64,000 nt of DNA from Mrakia gelida (Eukaryota; Basidiomycota; Tremellomycetes; Cystofilobasidiales; Mrakiaceae): the NCBI GenBank assembly GCA_024345305.1, contig BRON01000007.1, forward strand, positions 620,001 to 684,000, read 5' to 3'. Below, piece by piece: positions 47,718 through 57,880 of the stretch. Both the position numbers and the translations under genes were made by a program. Numbering within the stretch: the first letter of the stretch is position 1; every line of letters starts with the position of its first letter. The notes under the pieces were generated by a model, which was not told the origin of the DNA, did not search any database, and saw only the letters and a program-made list of their open reading frames with translations.

Positions 47718-48034
47718 GGGCAGTTCCCTCCGAGGAAGAAGGAGGAAAAGAAGGAGGAGGGGAAGGGAAGGGAGGAGATGGTTGAGGTCGACTCGTCATG
47801 TCTGAAGCTTGACTTAGAAACAACTTTTTGGGACCGTGACTTGTGGATAACTCCCTCTTGAGCTCTCCTAGCCCTGCATTCGTTGCTGCTTCGTCCTCGA
47901 AACGTCGTCTTCTTCTATTCTTCCGATCCAGTAGGGCCAGAAAGGTCGCGGTCTCGACGACGTGTCCATCCTCACTCGTCCCTTCTTGCTCCTTGTGCGT
48001 CACATCAGGTTTCGAGAGCGACGGTCATAAATCC
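47718..48034. other. Intergenic: RAV1 promoter and end of the broken F-box gene
   Basis: 317 bases, no supported gene. Confidence 0.5.
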
Positions 48035-49752
48035 TTAAGAAGAGCTACGGCTATGGTTCAACGTGACCCTGCTCCTCAGAGTCTCATACTCCTCGTCCTC
48101 CATCCAATCAACCGCCCCGTCCGTCAGGTCCAGCTTCTCCAACTTCGCGCATTCCCCTCTCTCCCAGCCAATCTCCCTCGACAGCACCATCCTCACCAAC
48201 GCCTCTCCAGTAACCTCCCAGCATCCGTCGATCTCCAGCCAGCGAAGGCGAGGACAGCAGACGCCGGCATCCTCCCTCCAAACGAGCGCGTCGATGGTCG
48301 CGTCTGTGATTTCGAGCGACCCGATCCCGAGGTCGTCCATCGAGCGCATCTATCGAAGCTGGCTGATGAATTCGAGCTCGTCCTCCAATGGACCGTCCCC
48401 ATTGTCGGTGAGGAGGTCTCGAAGGTCGGAGACGTTGTGGGGATGGGGAGCGGGAGGGAAGAGGAAGGGTCGGTAGTTCGAGTTGGTCGTGTCGTTGTGG
48501 GTGAATCGCTCCAAGTGACAAAGAAGGAAGACGGTGGAGTCGACGCCGAGGAGATGTGAATTATTGGTGGTGATTGACGTAAGGTTGGGTAGGAAGATGA
48601 TGGTTGGGTTGAGTGGGGTAGCGAGAGGAGAGGCGGAGGTGACGGACGCGGTATCCACGTCGATCATTTGGAGGTTTGGGGCGTGTTGCAGGAAGGGATG
48701 GAGTGGGATGATCGTATCTGACTGGTAGTGGAGGAATAGATTCGTGAGGTGGCCGACATTGGGATGTGGTTCGGAGATGGAAGGGATTGGAGCGGGTGCG
48801 TTGTCCCCCGATGCCAGTGAGTCTGCGAGGTAGAGTCGCGTGAGAGCAGAAAGGGGCATCGAGGGGTCTGTCCAAACGTCCTCCAGCTCTCGGAAGCGAT
48901 CCAACGGGATATTCAGGTCGTTCAAGGACGCGACATTCCTCCGGATCGCGTCGAGAAGAGCCTTGACGACGTTCTCCTCACTTCGTCTCGAACACGGACG
49001 ATCCTCGGCGGTCCCCTCTCCAGCAACCACTCTAGCTTCTCCATGGTATCTCGTCCCCCGAGAGAGACACATCCCCACAAGTGGCGGTCGGCGAGGAAGA
49101 CCTCTCTCCATCGACGCGAGACCCCGACGAGGATGAAGGCCTCGAGCGGGTCGCGTCCCAGGAAGGAACCGACGAGGGACAGGATCTCGGGCGGGAGGTA
49201 GTCGGTGAGGTTTCGAGGATGACGAGTGTGAAGAGTGGAGAGCTGGGCTTCGACGAGGGAGGAAGGGGACATCGAGGCGATGGAAGAGGGGAGGAGGAGG
49301 AGCGCGTTTCGGATTCGTTCCGGCATGCGAGCGAGCGATGCGAAGAGGTCGGCAGCTTCCTGTGAAATGTGCCAAGTTGAAAGGACTACGAGTGAGTTTC
49401 ATTCCATGATCATTCCAAAGGAAGAACGGTCTCCTGGAAGAGGAGGATGAGGACCGACCTGCTCTGAGATCGCGATGTCCAACCCGTCGTTCTGCTCCGA
49501 GAACGCGAACTTCAGATCACGGAGGGTCTCGAGAATCTCATCGCGAGAGGAGAGAACCTTCGACTCGCCCAGATTGACAGACTGGTTCCAAGTAGAGCGA
49601 GCGAGTCAGACACGAAAGAACCAGGGGAAGGGAGGAGGTACGTTGCGAGGACGAACTTGATCGAAAGCTCTGAGGGCGTTATCGAAGTCGTTGGAGCGGA
49701 GAAACTCGAGTCCTTGTCTATGAGACTCGACGAAGGGGAGAGGAGGGATCAT
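48035..49752 (-). pseudogene. F-box/LRR gene, disabled by frameshift and in-frame stop
   Basis: Exon 1 (49752-49657) and exon 2 (49581-49459) encode a TPR-like start (RQGLEFLRSNDFDNALRAFD, SKVLSSRDEILETLRDLKFA). Exon 3 from 49359 gives EAADLFASLARMPER and a good F-box: LTDYLPPEILSLVGSFLGRD, VSRRWREVFLADRHLW. Two lesions follow. At about 48969-48990 the frame must change to continue into NVVKALLDAIRRNVASLNDL and the LRR-like body (LTRLYLADS, NLTSITTNN). At 48350-48352 a TAG interrupts FISQLR/MRSMDDLGIGSL, although the same frame continues with perfect LRR character (PRLRWLEIDGCWEVTGEALV) to 48035. No intron removes either lesion in phase. Either the gene is a recent pseudogene or the assembly has errors. 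A damaged inverted partial copy lies at 56433-57387. Confidence 0.75.
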
Positions 49753-50268
49753 GTCTTGCGGATTGAGGGGAGGAGGGAGGAGGAGAAGAGAAGAAGAGGA
49801 GGGGGAAGGGAGGTTGTCCGAGCTCGAGGGAAGGAGGAGAGGAAGGACTAAGATGCGACCGAGAGTTGGCTCCTTCGAGAGTGCAAAGAGCTGGAGCTGG
49901 AGCTGAGGAAGGGAGCGTAGGAGTTGGTAGAGAGGTGCCTGAGTCTGTTTTGGTTGTAAGACTGTTGGAAGGTCGTATGTAGCCGTCGGGAGGGAGAAAG
50001 AAGGAGGCCTCGAAAACCAAAGAGCTCAACTCGTCCGCTTCCTCCAGCTTGTCCCTCCCAACAGCGTCTCCCCCTTTCCAAGAACTTCCTAGACACGCTC
50101 ATTCAGCTTCGTATGTATAAATCCGAGCTTTACCTACCTTCTCAGCAAAGTGCTGACCGATGAAACTCTCTCGTTCTTGCTCAGCAGCTCTTCCCTTCTT
50201 CGACCTCACGGACCTCCCTCCTACTCTTCATCTTTTCCCCTTCGAACCCTCTCCCTCGTCTCCCCAAC
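49753..50268. promoter_or_regulatory. Divergent upstream region of the F-box pseudogene and MVD1
   Basis: 516 bases. The MVD1-proximal 100 bases are CT-rich leader. No factor sites claimed. Confidence 0.45.
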
Positions 50269-51790
50269 ATGGTCGTCACTGCTACCACCTCCGCTCCCGT
50301 GAACATCGCCTGCATCAAGGTCAGTTCTTTCCTTCCAACCAGCTCGGCCCTGAGCTTCTTCTTGAGCTCGAGCTCTCTCTCCTCCTCCCTTCGTTTCCCC
50401 ATCGTCCCACTTTCTTCTGAGTCCCTCGATCTCCCCGACCTTCTCCTCATGCTGATTCCTCTTCTTCCTTCACCTTCTTGCTCGTCTTTCTTCACTTTCG
50501 GATCTACAGTACTGGGGCAAGCGAGACACCAAGCTCATCCTCCCTACCAACTCGTCGCTCTCTGTCACTCTCGACCAAGATCACCTTCGATCCACGACCT
50601 CGTCCGCGACGGACGCGACGTTCGAGAAGGACCGTCTCTGGTTGAACGCCGAGGAGGAACTCATCAAGGAGGGAGGAAGGTTGGATGTATGCATCAAGGA
50701 GATGAAGAAGCTTAGGGCTCAGGAGGAGGAGAAGGATTCTTCGCTCGAGAAGGTGAGCTTTGAGAAGGAGGGAACGAACGGGCGAGCTCGACGAACGACG
50801 AGAGTTCCATCTCCTCTCGCTGACCGCCTGCTTCCTTTTCTCTCTCTCTCGTCTTCTCTCTCTCAGCTCTCAACCTTCAAAGTCCACATCGCCTCCTACA
50901 ACAACTTCCCCACCGCTGCCGGACTCGCCTCCTCCGCCTCAGGACTCGCAGCTCTCGTCTCCTCCCTCGCGGCCCTCTACTCCCTCCCCACCAACCCCTC
51001 CCAACTCTCCCTCATCGCCCGTCAAGGATCCGGATCCGCCTGCCGATCCCTCTTCGGTGGTTTCGTCGCCTGGGAACAAGGAGTCCTCCCTACCGGTCTC
51101 GACTCCTACGCCGTCGAAATCGCTCCTCGATCCCACTGGCCCTCCCTCCACGCTCTCATCTGCGTCGTCTCGGACGTCAAGAAGACCACCGCCTCCACCG
51201 CCGGTATGCAACTCACCGTCGAGACCTCGGACCTTCTCCAGGATCGAATCCAGAACGTCGTTCCTAGGAGGATGGAGGAGATCATCACCGCCATCAAGAC
51301 CAAAGACTTCGATTCCTTCGCTCAACTCACCATGAAGGATTCCAACCAGTTCCACGCCGTCTGTCTCGATACCTTCCCCCCCATCTTCTACCTCAACGAC
51401 GTCTCCAAAGCCATCATCGCCGTCGTCTCGGAACTCAACCGAGTCTCCCTCGCCGCTGGAGGACCTTACGTCGCGGCCTACACGTTTGACGCTGGACCCA
51501 ACGCTGTGATCTACGCGGAGGAGAGTAACATGAGTGAGATCATCTCGCTTGTGCAGAGGTTCTTCCCTGTTGCGCAGGCGTTCGAGGATCCCTTCAAGCT
51601 GGGAGCGAAGGCGAGTGCGGAGGGCGGGGCGTTGAGGGAGGGGTTCAGGGAGGGGGTTAGTGGTGGGGTTTGGAGCAAGGGGAGCGTTAGTAGGTTGATT
51701 CATACGAGGATTGGGGATGGACCTAGGGTGCTGGGACAGGAGGAGAGTTTGTTGAACGAGCAGGGACTGCCTAAGAAGGTGAAGGCTTAG
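50269..51790 (+). CDS. MVD1: Diphosphomevalonate decarboxylase
   Basis: Three exons (50269-50319, 50510-50752, 50867-51790), 405 aa. The enzyme converts mevalonate 5-diphosphate to isopentenyl diphosphate with ATP, the last step of the mevalonate route feeding sterols, carotenoids and prenyl groups. Seen in order are APVNIACIKYWGKRD, LILPTNSSLSVTLD, the ATP-binding GHMP loop ASYNNFPTAAGLASSASGLA, GSACRSLFGGFVAW, SDVKKTTASTAGMQ, DTFPPIFYLND and the catalytic Asp in YTFDAGPNAVIY. The length matches fungal Mvd1/Erg19 (about 396-410). The C-terminal extension LGQEESLLNEQGLPKKVK is typical of fungi. Intron 1 interrupts CIK/YWGK. Confidence 0.96.
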
Positions 51791-52320
51791 TTCGACGCGT
51801 TCGTTCGTTGTTTTAGATTAGAGAGATCTTGGGGCTGTTGGTTTGCGTTTTGCTGTTTTCGGGGTATATCTTATGCTTCTCGTTCCTCTTCTCTCTGCTC
51901 CCTCCCCCCAAAAAAACGAAAACAAAGAACAGAGAAAGAAGAAGACGCGACCTCCCGCTTTCGACTCCGCCACGCACCCCACCCTCCCCCTCCTCCTCTC
52001 TTGACCTCAACCCATCACCCTCCCCTTCCCCCTTCCCAACCCTTCAACTCTGTTCGTTTCACCTCTCTTTCCCTACCCACCCCTCCCTCCTTCGACCACT
52101 CCACTAACGCATCCACCTCCTTGCTCTCCCATCCTCTTCGATCCACCCTTCCCTTATCGCTCGCCTCGCTTCAACAACATCTCCTCCTTCCAGATCACCC
52201 GACCACACCACCTTCTCTTCCACCACTCCCACCACTCGTTCGTCCTCCCTTCTCCTCATCCCTCGCCTCATCTTCGCCGTCGCTCATCCACTCTCCCTCT
52301 TTGCATCGTCCAGTCTGATT
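51791..52320. other. Intergenic: MVD1 3' region and ATG8 promoter/leader
   Basis: 530 bases between two head-to-tail genes. The last 350 bases are C/T-rich. No gene seen. Confidence 0.55.
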
Positions 52321-53590
52321 ATGGTCCGCTCCAAGTTCAAAGACGAACACCCCTTCGGTTCGTCCTCCCCTTCTGCCCATCCCACCTTCCACTCACTCAA
52401 GCTCACTCCTTCCCCTCCCTCCCTTCCCTCCTTCTCCCTTCGATCGCACAGAGAAGCGACAAGCTGAAGCTCAGAGGATTAGGGCCAAGTACTCGGATAG
52501 GTGAGTTCCCCTGCAACCCCAAGAGAGAGAGAAGGAGTAGTGGGAGGGAGCTGACGACTGCGGTGTGTCTGGCTTTCGTTTCTTCGTTCGTATCTTGGCT
52601 TGAAGGATTCCTGGTGAGTTGAAGAGATCGTTGGATGAGGTAGCGGGTGGGAGTGGCAGGGAAGGGCAAGGGAGGTGGAAGGTGGGAGGGAGAGGGAAGG
52701 GGGACGGCCGAGACCGGACGGAACGAACGAGAGAAGGGAGAGGGAGCTGACCTTCTTCTTCGCTTTGAATGTAGTGATCTGCGAGAAGGGAGATAAGACT
52801 GGTTAGTGCCCGCTCGCCTCTCTACAACGCTTAGGGTGGTGCGAAGGAGCTGAAGAAGGAGAGGGCGCGAGAGCTGAACGAGCAAGTGCTGACGAGGTCG
52901 TCCTCCCTTCCTCTCTCCACTCGACAGATATTCCTACCATCGACAAGAAGTGAGTCTCTCGCTCCTACTTTTGGGTACCTGAGATGCCAGAGCTGACCCT
53001 CGCTTGTTCCGCTCTCTCCAAAAGGAAATACCTCGTCCCATCTGTTCGTTTGCCTCGCTCTCCCTTGCGTTCAGCTTCGACCTTCGAGCTTCCCTTCCTT
53101 CCCACCTCGTCCCCAAGCTGACCTTCTTTCGCCCTCGGCTCGCACAGGATCTCACCGTCGGCCAGTTCGTATACGTCATCAGGAAACGAATCAAGCTCCC
53201 TGCTGAGAAGGCCATCTTCATCTTCGTCGACGAGGTTCGTTCACCATCTCCTCCCTCCCTCCCTCACCTCTCACCTTCCTTCCACTCAACTCTTTCTTCG
53301 AACGCTAACACCCCCTCCCTCTTTCTCGCTCGCTTGTCCACCACAGGTCCTCCCACCAACAGCAGCCCTGATGAGCGCCATCTACGAGGAGCACAAGGAC
53401 GAGGATGGGTTCCTTTACGTTCGTCCCAACCTCACTTCTCCCTCCACCCTTCCTTCCCGCCCCGCCTCGCTCTCGCCCTCCCACCTTTCCAATCCAACCT
53501 AACCCCTGCCCTTTCCTTCCTCGCGCGCGTGGACAGATCACCTACTCAGGAGAGAACGTCTTCGGAGACGAAGCTCTCCCTCTGGAATAA
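52321..53590 (+). CDS. ATG8: Autophagy ubiquitin-like protein Atg8
   Basis: Nine exons (52321-52357, 52452-52500, 52606-52613, 52775-52801, 52928-52949, 53025-53043, 53148-53234, 53347-53418, 53537-53590) yield 124 aa. Atg8 is conjugated to phosphatidylethanolamine on the growing autophagosome and recruits cargo receptors through its LIR pocket. The sequence is near-canonical: [86 protein letters not shown]. Atg4 should cut after Gly117, removing DEALPLE. Exon 3 is a micro-exon of only 8 nt (GATTCCTG) that supplies Ile-Pro plus split codons on each side; leaving it out would shift the frame. The gene is unusually fragmented for so short a protein. Confidence 0.96.
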
Positions 53591-54497
53591 ACGTCAACCC
53601 AACCCGTCCTCCTTCGCCTCGCTCGTGCTTTCCCATCTCATCTCGCTTCGTCTCGCTCTTACGTATCCTTACCCCAGCTCCCACACACAACACAACAACC
53701 CATCGTTTTATACACACACCACACACATTCTTCGCTTTGCTTTCGCTTCATGATCTTTCTTTCGTTTCGGTTCGGTTGGGACGAGGGCTGAGGGCAAGGT
53801 GAGGGCCGCGTTCGCGTTTTGGTTTGACTTGCTTTCCTTTTGACTCCTTTGATTTGGTTTTACGTGACGACGATGATTACTTTTGCTTTTGCTTGCGTGT
53901 GTTGGGAGGGAGGGGTGTGGAGGGGGTGGGAGGGTGGGAGGGAGGGCGGGACGAGACGAGACGCGATGAGTGAGAGGTTGAGCTTGAGCTCGACGCTTGC
54001 GTGCGAAGAGGACGAGACAGACTGGCGAGACGTTGAGGAGATTGAAGGTGGCAAGGAGAGGGAACGGACGGGAAGGAAAGAGAGAAAGAGAGCTCGACGC
54101 GTCCCGATTTCCCACCTCGACTTGATTTTGATTCGGCAGGCGCGTTCGCTCTCGCGTGCTCGCCGGAGGGAGAAGAGTTAGCGGTAGGGTTGGAAGACGC
54201 TTTCACAGACGAGGGAAAGGGAGAGAGAGGACCAGCAAAGGGTTCATTCGATGAGCGAGCGAAGTGGGCGACGAGCGATGCGTGTGCGAGTTTGACGAGG
54301 AGGATTGACTGGGTGAGAGGAGGGGAAGAACGAGAGGAGGGGTCAGCGTTGGATCGGCTGGGGAAGGGAGAAGAGGAGAGAAGAAGAAGAAGACTCGCGC
54401 GACGTTCATCTCCCCATCGCCCAGGCTTTGAACGACGCCACGTTAAAAGACACGGGATCACGGATAAAGTACGACGGCACTCCTTCCACTGATTCCA
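53591..54497. other. Intergenic: convergent 3' ends of ATG8 and an F-box gene
   Basis: 907 bases with no frame I can support. It includes an ACACAC-rich patch at about 53688-53727 and a G-rich tract at about 53905-53950. Confidence 0.5.
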
Positions 54498-55858
54498 TCA
54501 GGGGTCCAAGACCTCCATCTCCACCCTGCGCGTGTCCGTATACGTCAGCACCACTTTCATCTCCACCCTCCTAGCGGAAGAAACGCTTTTGAGATGTTTC
54601 GCGAAGGCGAACGTCCCCTCCCTCTCCTTCAGCATCGGAATCGACCGAGGACCGGAGGCTCGGAACGTGGTGAAGTGGGTCCATGAGTCGAGGAAGGAGA
54701 GAGCGCTCTCGGGGAGGTGGGAGAAGCTGATCGGAGGATAAGCTGGTTTCGAGGGTCGCGACGCGGATCCGCATCGGAAGATACGAGGGTTGAGGAATCG
54801 AAGGAGTGGACACCATTCGAGTATATCCGGGGTTCCTGCTGTAGGTGTTGGGATCCTGAGGCAGTGAAGGGGGATGGGGTTGAGAGGATCGGGTTCGAAA
54901 GAGAGGAGATCGAAGCGGGCAGGGTTGAACTCGTGTCCCGACAGAACGAGGGTTTTGGGTAGGAGGAGGGATCGGATCCGATCATAGGAAGGTGTAGTTT
55001 CGATGATCTGGGAAGGGTTGAGGCAAAAAGCGAGAGAGGAAGTGAAATCAGCGAACGAGAGAGGGAGAGCGAGAAGGAGGCGAGAGGGCGAAAGAGCGAG
55101 CAACTTTACCCTTGCCCTCACGAACGAGACAGCCCGTGTGGGACGAAGCCAGAGTTCCTCGCCGTATACCAGCTTCGATGCGATCTGCACGAATTCTGAA
55201 GGAGACTCGGCAAAGAGCGACGTGCTCGGGTTGCTCGAGGAGGGAGAGGATGATGTCGATGAGCTCGACTGGGAGCGAGTCGAGGGAGGGAGGAGGGCCG
55301 TTTCGAGGTCGAGGGGGTTGCGGTTTGTACTTTTCCTGAAAAGGAACGGATATGAAGGACGATGGTGAGCTTCGTTCGCGTCTATCGAACGAGAGTGTAG
55401 AAGGAAAGTGGACGCACCAAGCTCCAAAGCCATCGACCATCCACTGCTCCACCTCCCAACCTCTCCGGTCGATCCCTTCCTCCCTCCCAAGTCCAGTAAC
55501 CACCAGGCACAGCAGCTCTCGAGAGGTGTACGAGAGCTGAACCCTGCTCCTCAACTGTCTTCCTCAGTTCAGCGTTCTCTGCCGAGAGACGAGCGAGCGA
55601 TGCGACGCGAGCTTCGTCTTGAGAGGTGAGGAAAGTGATGCTGGCCGCTTGAGCTTCGTTCTGAGACGAGAGTCGAGCGATTTCAGCTTTGAAAGCTTGA
55701 TTCTCCGAGGAATATTGAGTGACGAGAGAGAAGAGCTGAGCGATTTGGAAGGCGACCGAGACCTCGGGATGGGAGGGAGGATTGGAGGAAGAGGAAGAAG
55801 GGTCGTGGGGAGGAGGAGGCGGGAGGGCGGCTTGGATGGTTTGTGAGCTGCTGGCCAC
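54498..55858 (-). pseudogene. Coiled-coil/F-box protein gene with a probable 1-nt frameshift
   Basis: Exons 55858-55418, 55335-55110 and 55007-54498. Exon 1 gives a Pro/Ser-rich start and a coiled coil (VSVAFQIAQLFSLVTQYSSE, IARLSSQNEAQAA, LARLSAENAELRKTVEEQGS). Exon 2 opens with an F-box (PPPSLDSLPVELIDIILSLL, EQPEHVALCRVS) but must change frame by one base near 55190-55205 to continue into FVQIASKLVYGEELWLRPTR. Exon 2 is 226 nt, one more than a multiple of three, while both flanking introns are phase 0. Exon 3 is a leucine-rich tail (IRSLLLPKTLVLSG, LRFLNPRIFRCGSA). Without the extra base the product would be about 391 aa. It is either a young pseudogene or a single-base assembly error. Confidence 0.6.
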
Positions 55859-56432
55859 GAGCTGATTCTAGATGATAACGGAGGGAAGCAAGAGTAGGAA
55901 AGATGAGTATCAGAGAGAGCTACGGAGGAGTCAGGCAATCTGTCTGGACGGTTGAGGCGGTGAGAGAAGGGGGGAGGAGGGGGAGGGGGAAGGAAGGGAA
56001 GCTCACCTTCTCGTTCCTCGAGCTCTTCCCTTCGTTCAAAGACAACTCGTTCGACATCGTAGAGAGAGGAGGATGGCAGTCCTGGTGGAAGAGTGAGGAT
56101 GCTGAACGGAGGGTGAGAACAGGTTTTTGAGTCCGAGAGGGGGTTGGAGAACGAAAGAGCGAAGAGCTCGACGAGATGAAGTTGAGCTCGAACTCCTTCG
56201 ACCTCTCTTTCTCTTCCTTCCCTTCCTTCTCTCTCATTTCTGGCACATCCGTCGTCTCGGATCTACTTCCAGCGTGACGGAGTCCCAGCCACAGTGATTC
56301 CAAAGTGAGTCTGAGTACTTACCAGCTCAAGTCTGCGATTCGCGAGGATGTCGAAGCTGACCCGAGTCGTCCTCTTCTCTTCCCTCCGTTCTGCTCCCCC
56401 TCTGCTCTCTTTTCTCGGTCTCGCTCGCAGAT
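55859..56432. promoter_or_regulatory. Divergent upstream region of two F-box-type genes
   Basis: 574 bases between divergent starts (55858 and 56433). CT-rich near the second gene; likely 5' UTR introns. No other content recognised. Confidence 0.45.
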
Positions 56433-57387
56433 ATGGATCCTCAACTCCTCTGGACCGAGAATTATCGACGAGGACTCGCGTTTCTCCGCTCCAACGACTT
56501 CGACAGCGCCCTCGGAGCTTTCGATCAGGTTCGTCTTCGCAACTCCTCCCTTCCCGTCGCTCTTTCGTTCTGACTCGCCCGTCTCATTTCACCAGGCTGT
56601 CGCTCTAGGCCATTCTAAGGTTCTCTCTTCTCGCAATGAGGTTATCGAGACCCTCCGTGGTCTGAAGTTCGCATTCTCGGAGAACTACGACGGGTTGGAG
56701 GTCGTCGGTTCGGAGCAGGTCCGTCCTCGTCTTCCTCCACCAGGAGACCGTTCTTCCTTTGGAAGGATCATGTAATGAAACTTACTCGTAGTCCTTTCAA
56801 TTTGGCACATCTCACAGGAAGCTGCCGACCTCTTCGCGTCGCTCGCTCGCATGCCAGAACGGACCCGAAACACGCTCCTCCTGCTCCCCTCTCCTTCCGC
56901 CTCAACGAACTCTACATCCCTCGCCGAGGTTCTCGAAGCCGAACTCGAAACCCTCCAGCCTTACCATCTTCGCGCACTCATCGACTATTCTCCTCCCTCA
57001 AACCCAACCGACCTCGTCGCGAGTCCCCTCGCTCCTCCCTCCTCCTCTCAATCATCTCATCCGGCTTCCTTATCACCCGTACCGCCCTCTCCCACCACTT
57101 CCGCGACTCCCTCAGATCTCAGGAGTCAAGCATCTTTCTCGGCTCTGACCTTGTCCTCTCCTCAACCGTCTCTCCCTCCTTCTCCCCGACCTCCGAACCA
57201 ACGAGCGTCGCCTCATGCTCTCCACGAGGAGGAGGCTGAAGGACAGAAGCAGACGCGAAGACAGCAGAAGAAAATTGGATCGCGACCTGGGCATCGTGCG
57301 AAGAAGCGACAGCAGAACCGCGTTCAGTTGGAGGATGGTTCTTGGACGAACGGACCAGGATTTGTCGCTGGAGGTTCTCGAGCGTGA
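56433..57387 (+). pseudogene. Truncated/degenerate copy of the F-box/LRR gene at 48035-49752
   Basis: Exons 56433-56528, 56596-56718 and 56818-57387 read without a stop for 262 aa. The first two exons have exactly the lengths of those of the 48035-49752 gene (96 and 123 nt) and encode the same TPR-like start (RRGLAFLRSNDFDSALGAFD, SKVLSSRNEVIETLRGLKFA). Even the second intron is nearly identical. Exon 3 begins EAADLFASLARMPERTRNTL, but the F-box that should follow IDYSPP is lost in this frame. A weak F-box-like stretch (LLLSIISSGFLITRTALSHH) sits in the next frame, and no LRR body follows. The in-frame tail is basic and low-complexity (RRQQKKIGSRPGHRAKKRQQ). I read it as a decayed copy, though a short protein could still be made. 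Confidence 0.6.
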
Positions 57388-57880
57388 CTTTTGAGCTTGG
57401 AGGGGAGTAGTCGATCGAAGTATGAGACGAAGGTGTAGGTCTAGTAATAGCTACGACGGGATAGCATGCACTCCGTTTTGTTGAGATAGAGCAGGAGAGC
57501 AAGTGTCGCACCAGACAGCAACGAGGACGCGACGCGTCTTTTCTTGAAGCGATTCACCCTCCTCTCCGCTGATATAGCTTTCCCCACTGTTTCAGCTCTT
57601 GGTAGAGGTACCGGAAATCGTTTCGAGAGGCGAAGGCGGTCATGATCGAGAGAGTCGGTGAAGTATACGACGACGGCGTGATCGAACTCTCTCGTCTCTC
57701 CCGTTTTGCCCTGACCTGCTCAGAGAGGAAGAAGCAGGGAAGTAATGGAGAGGTAGTCAGTAACGAGAGTATCGGACAAGATCGACGAGCGAGGCGAGAG
57801 AAAAGACTCACCAAACTCCCACGCGACTATGAGAGAAACCCGAACCCGAACCGAACGACGGACGCGTCGTGCTCGAACTT
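57388..57880. other. Intergenic: 3' regions of F-box copy and MYND B
   Basis: 493 bases. On the minus strand a GTGAGT...CTGAC...CAG intron (about 57720-57803) follows the MYND B stop, so a spliced 3' UTR is likely, as after MYND A. No other gene recognised. Confidence 0.45.

Noticed and set aside
47677..47799. ATG at 47799 as the RAV1 start
   Set aside because: That frame ends in TAA after PDDLTPS; the ATG at 47717 reads straight into conserved RAV1 sequence and splices in phase.
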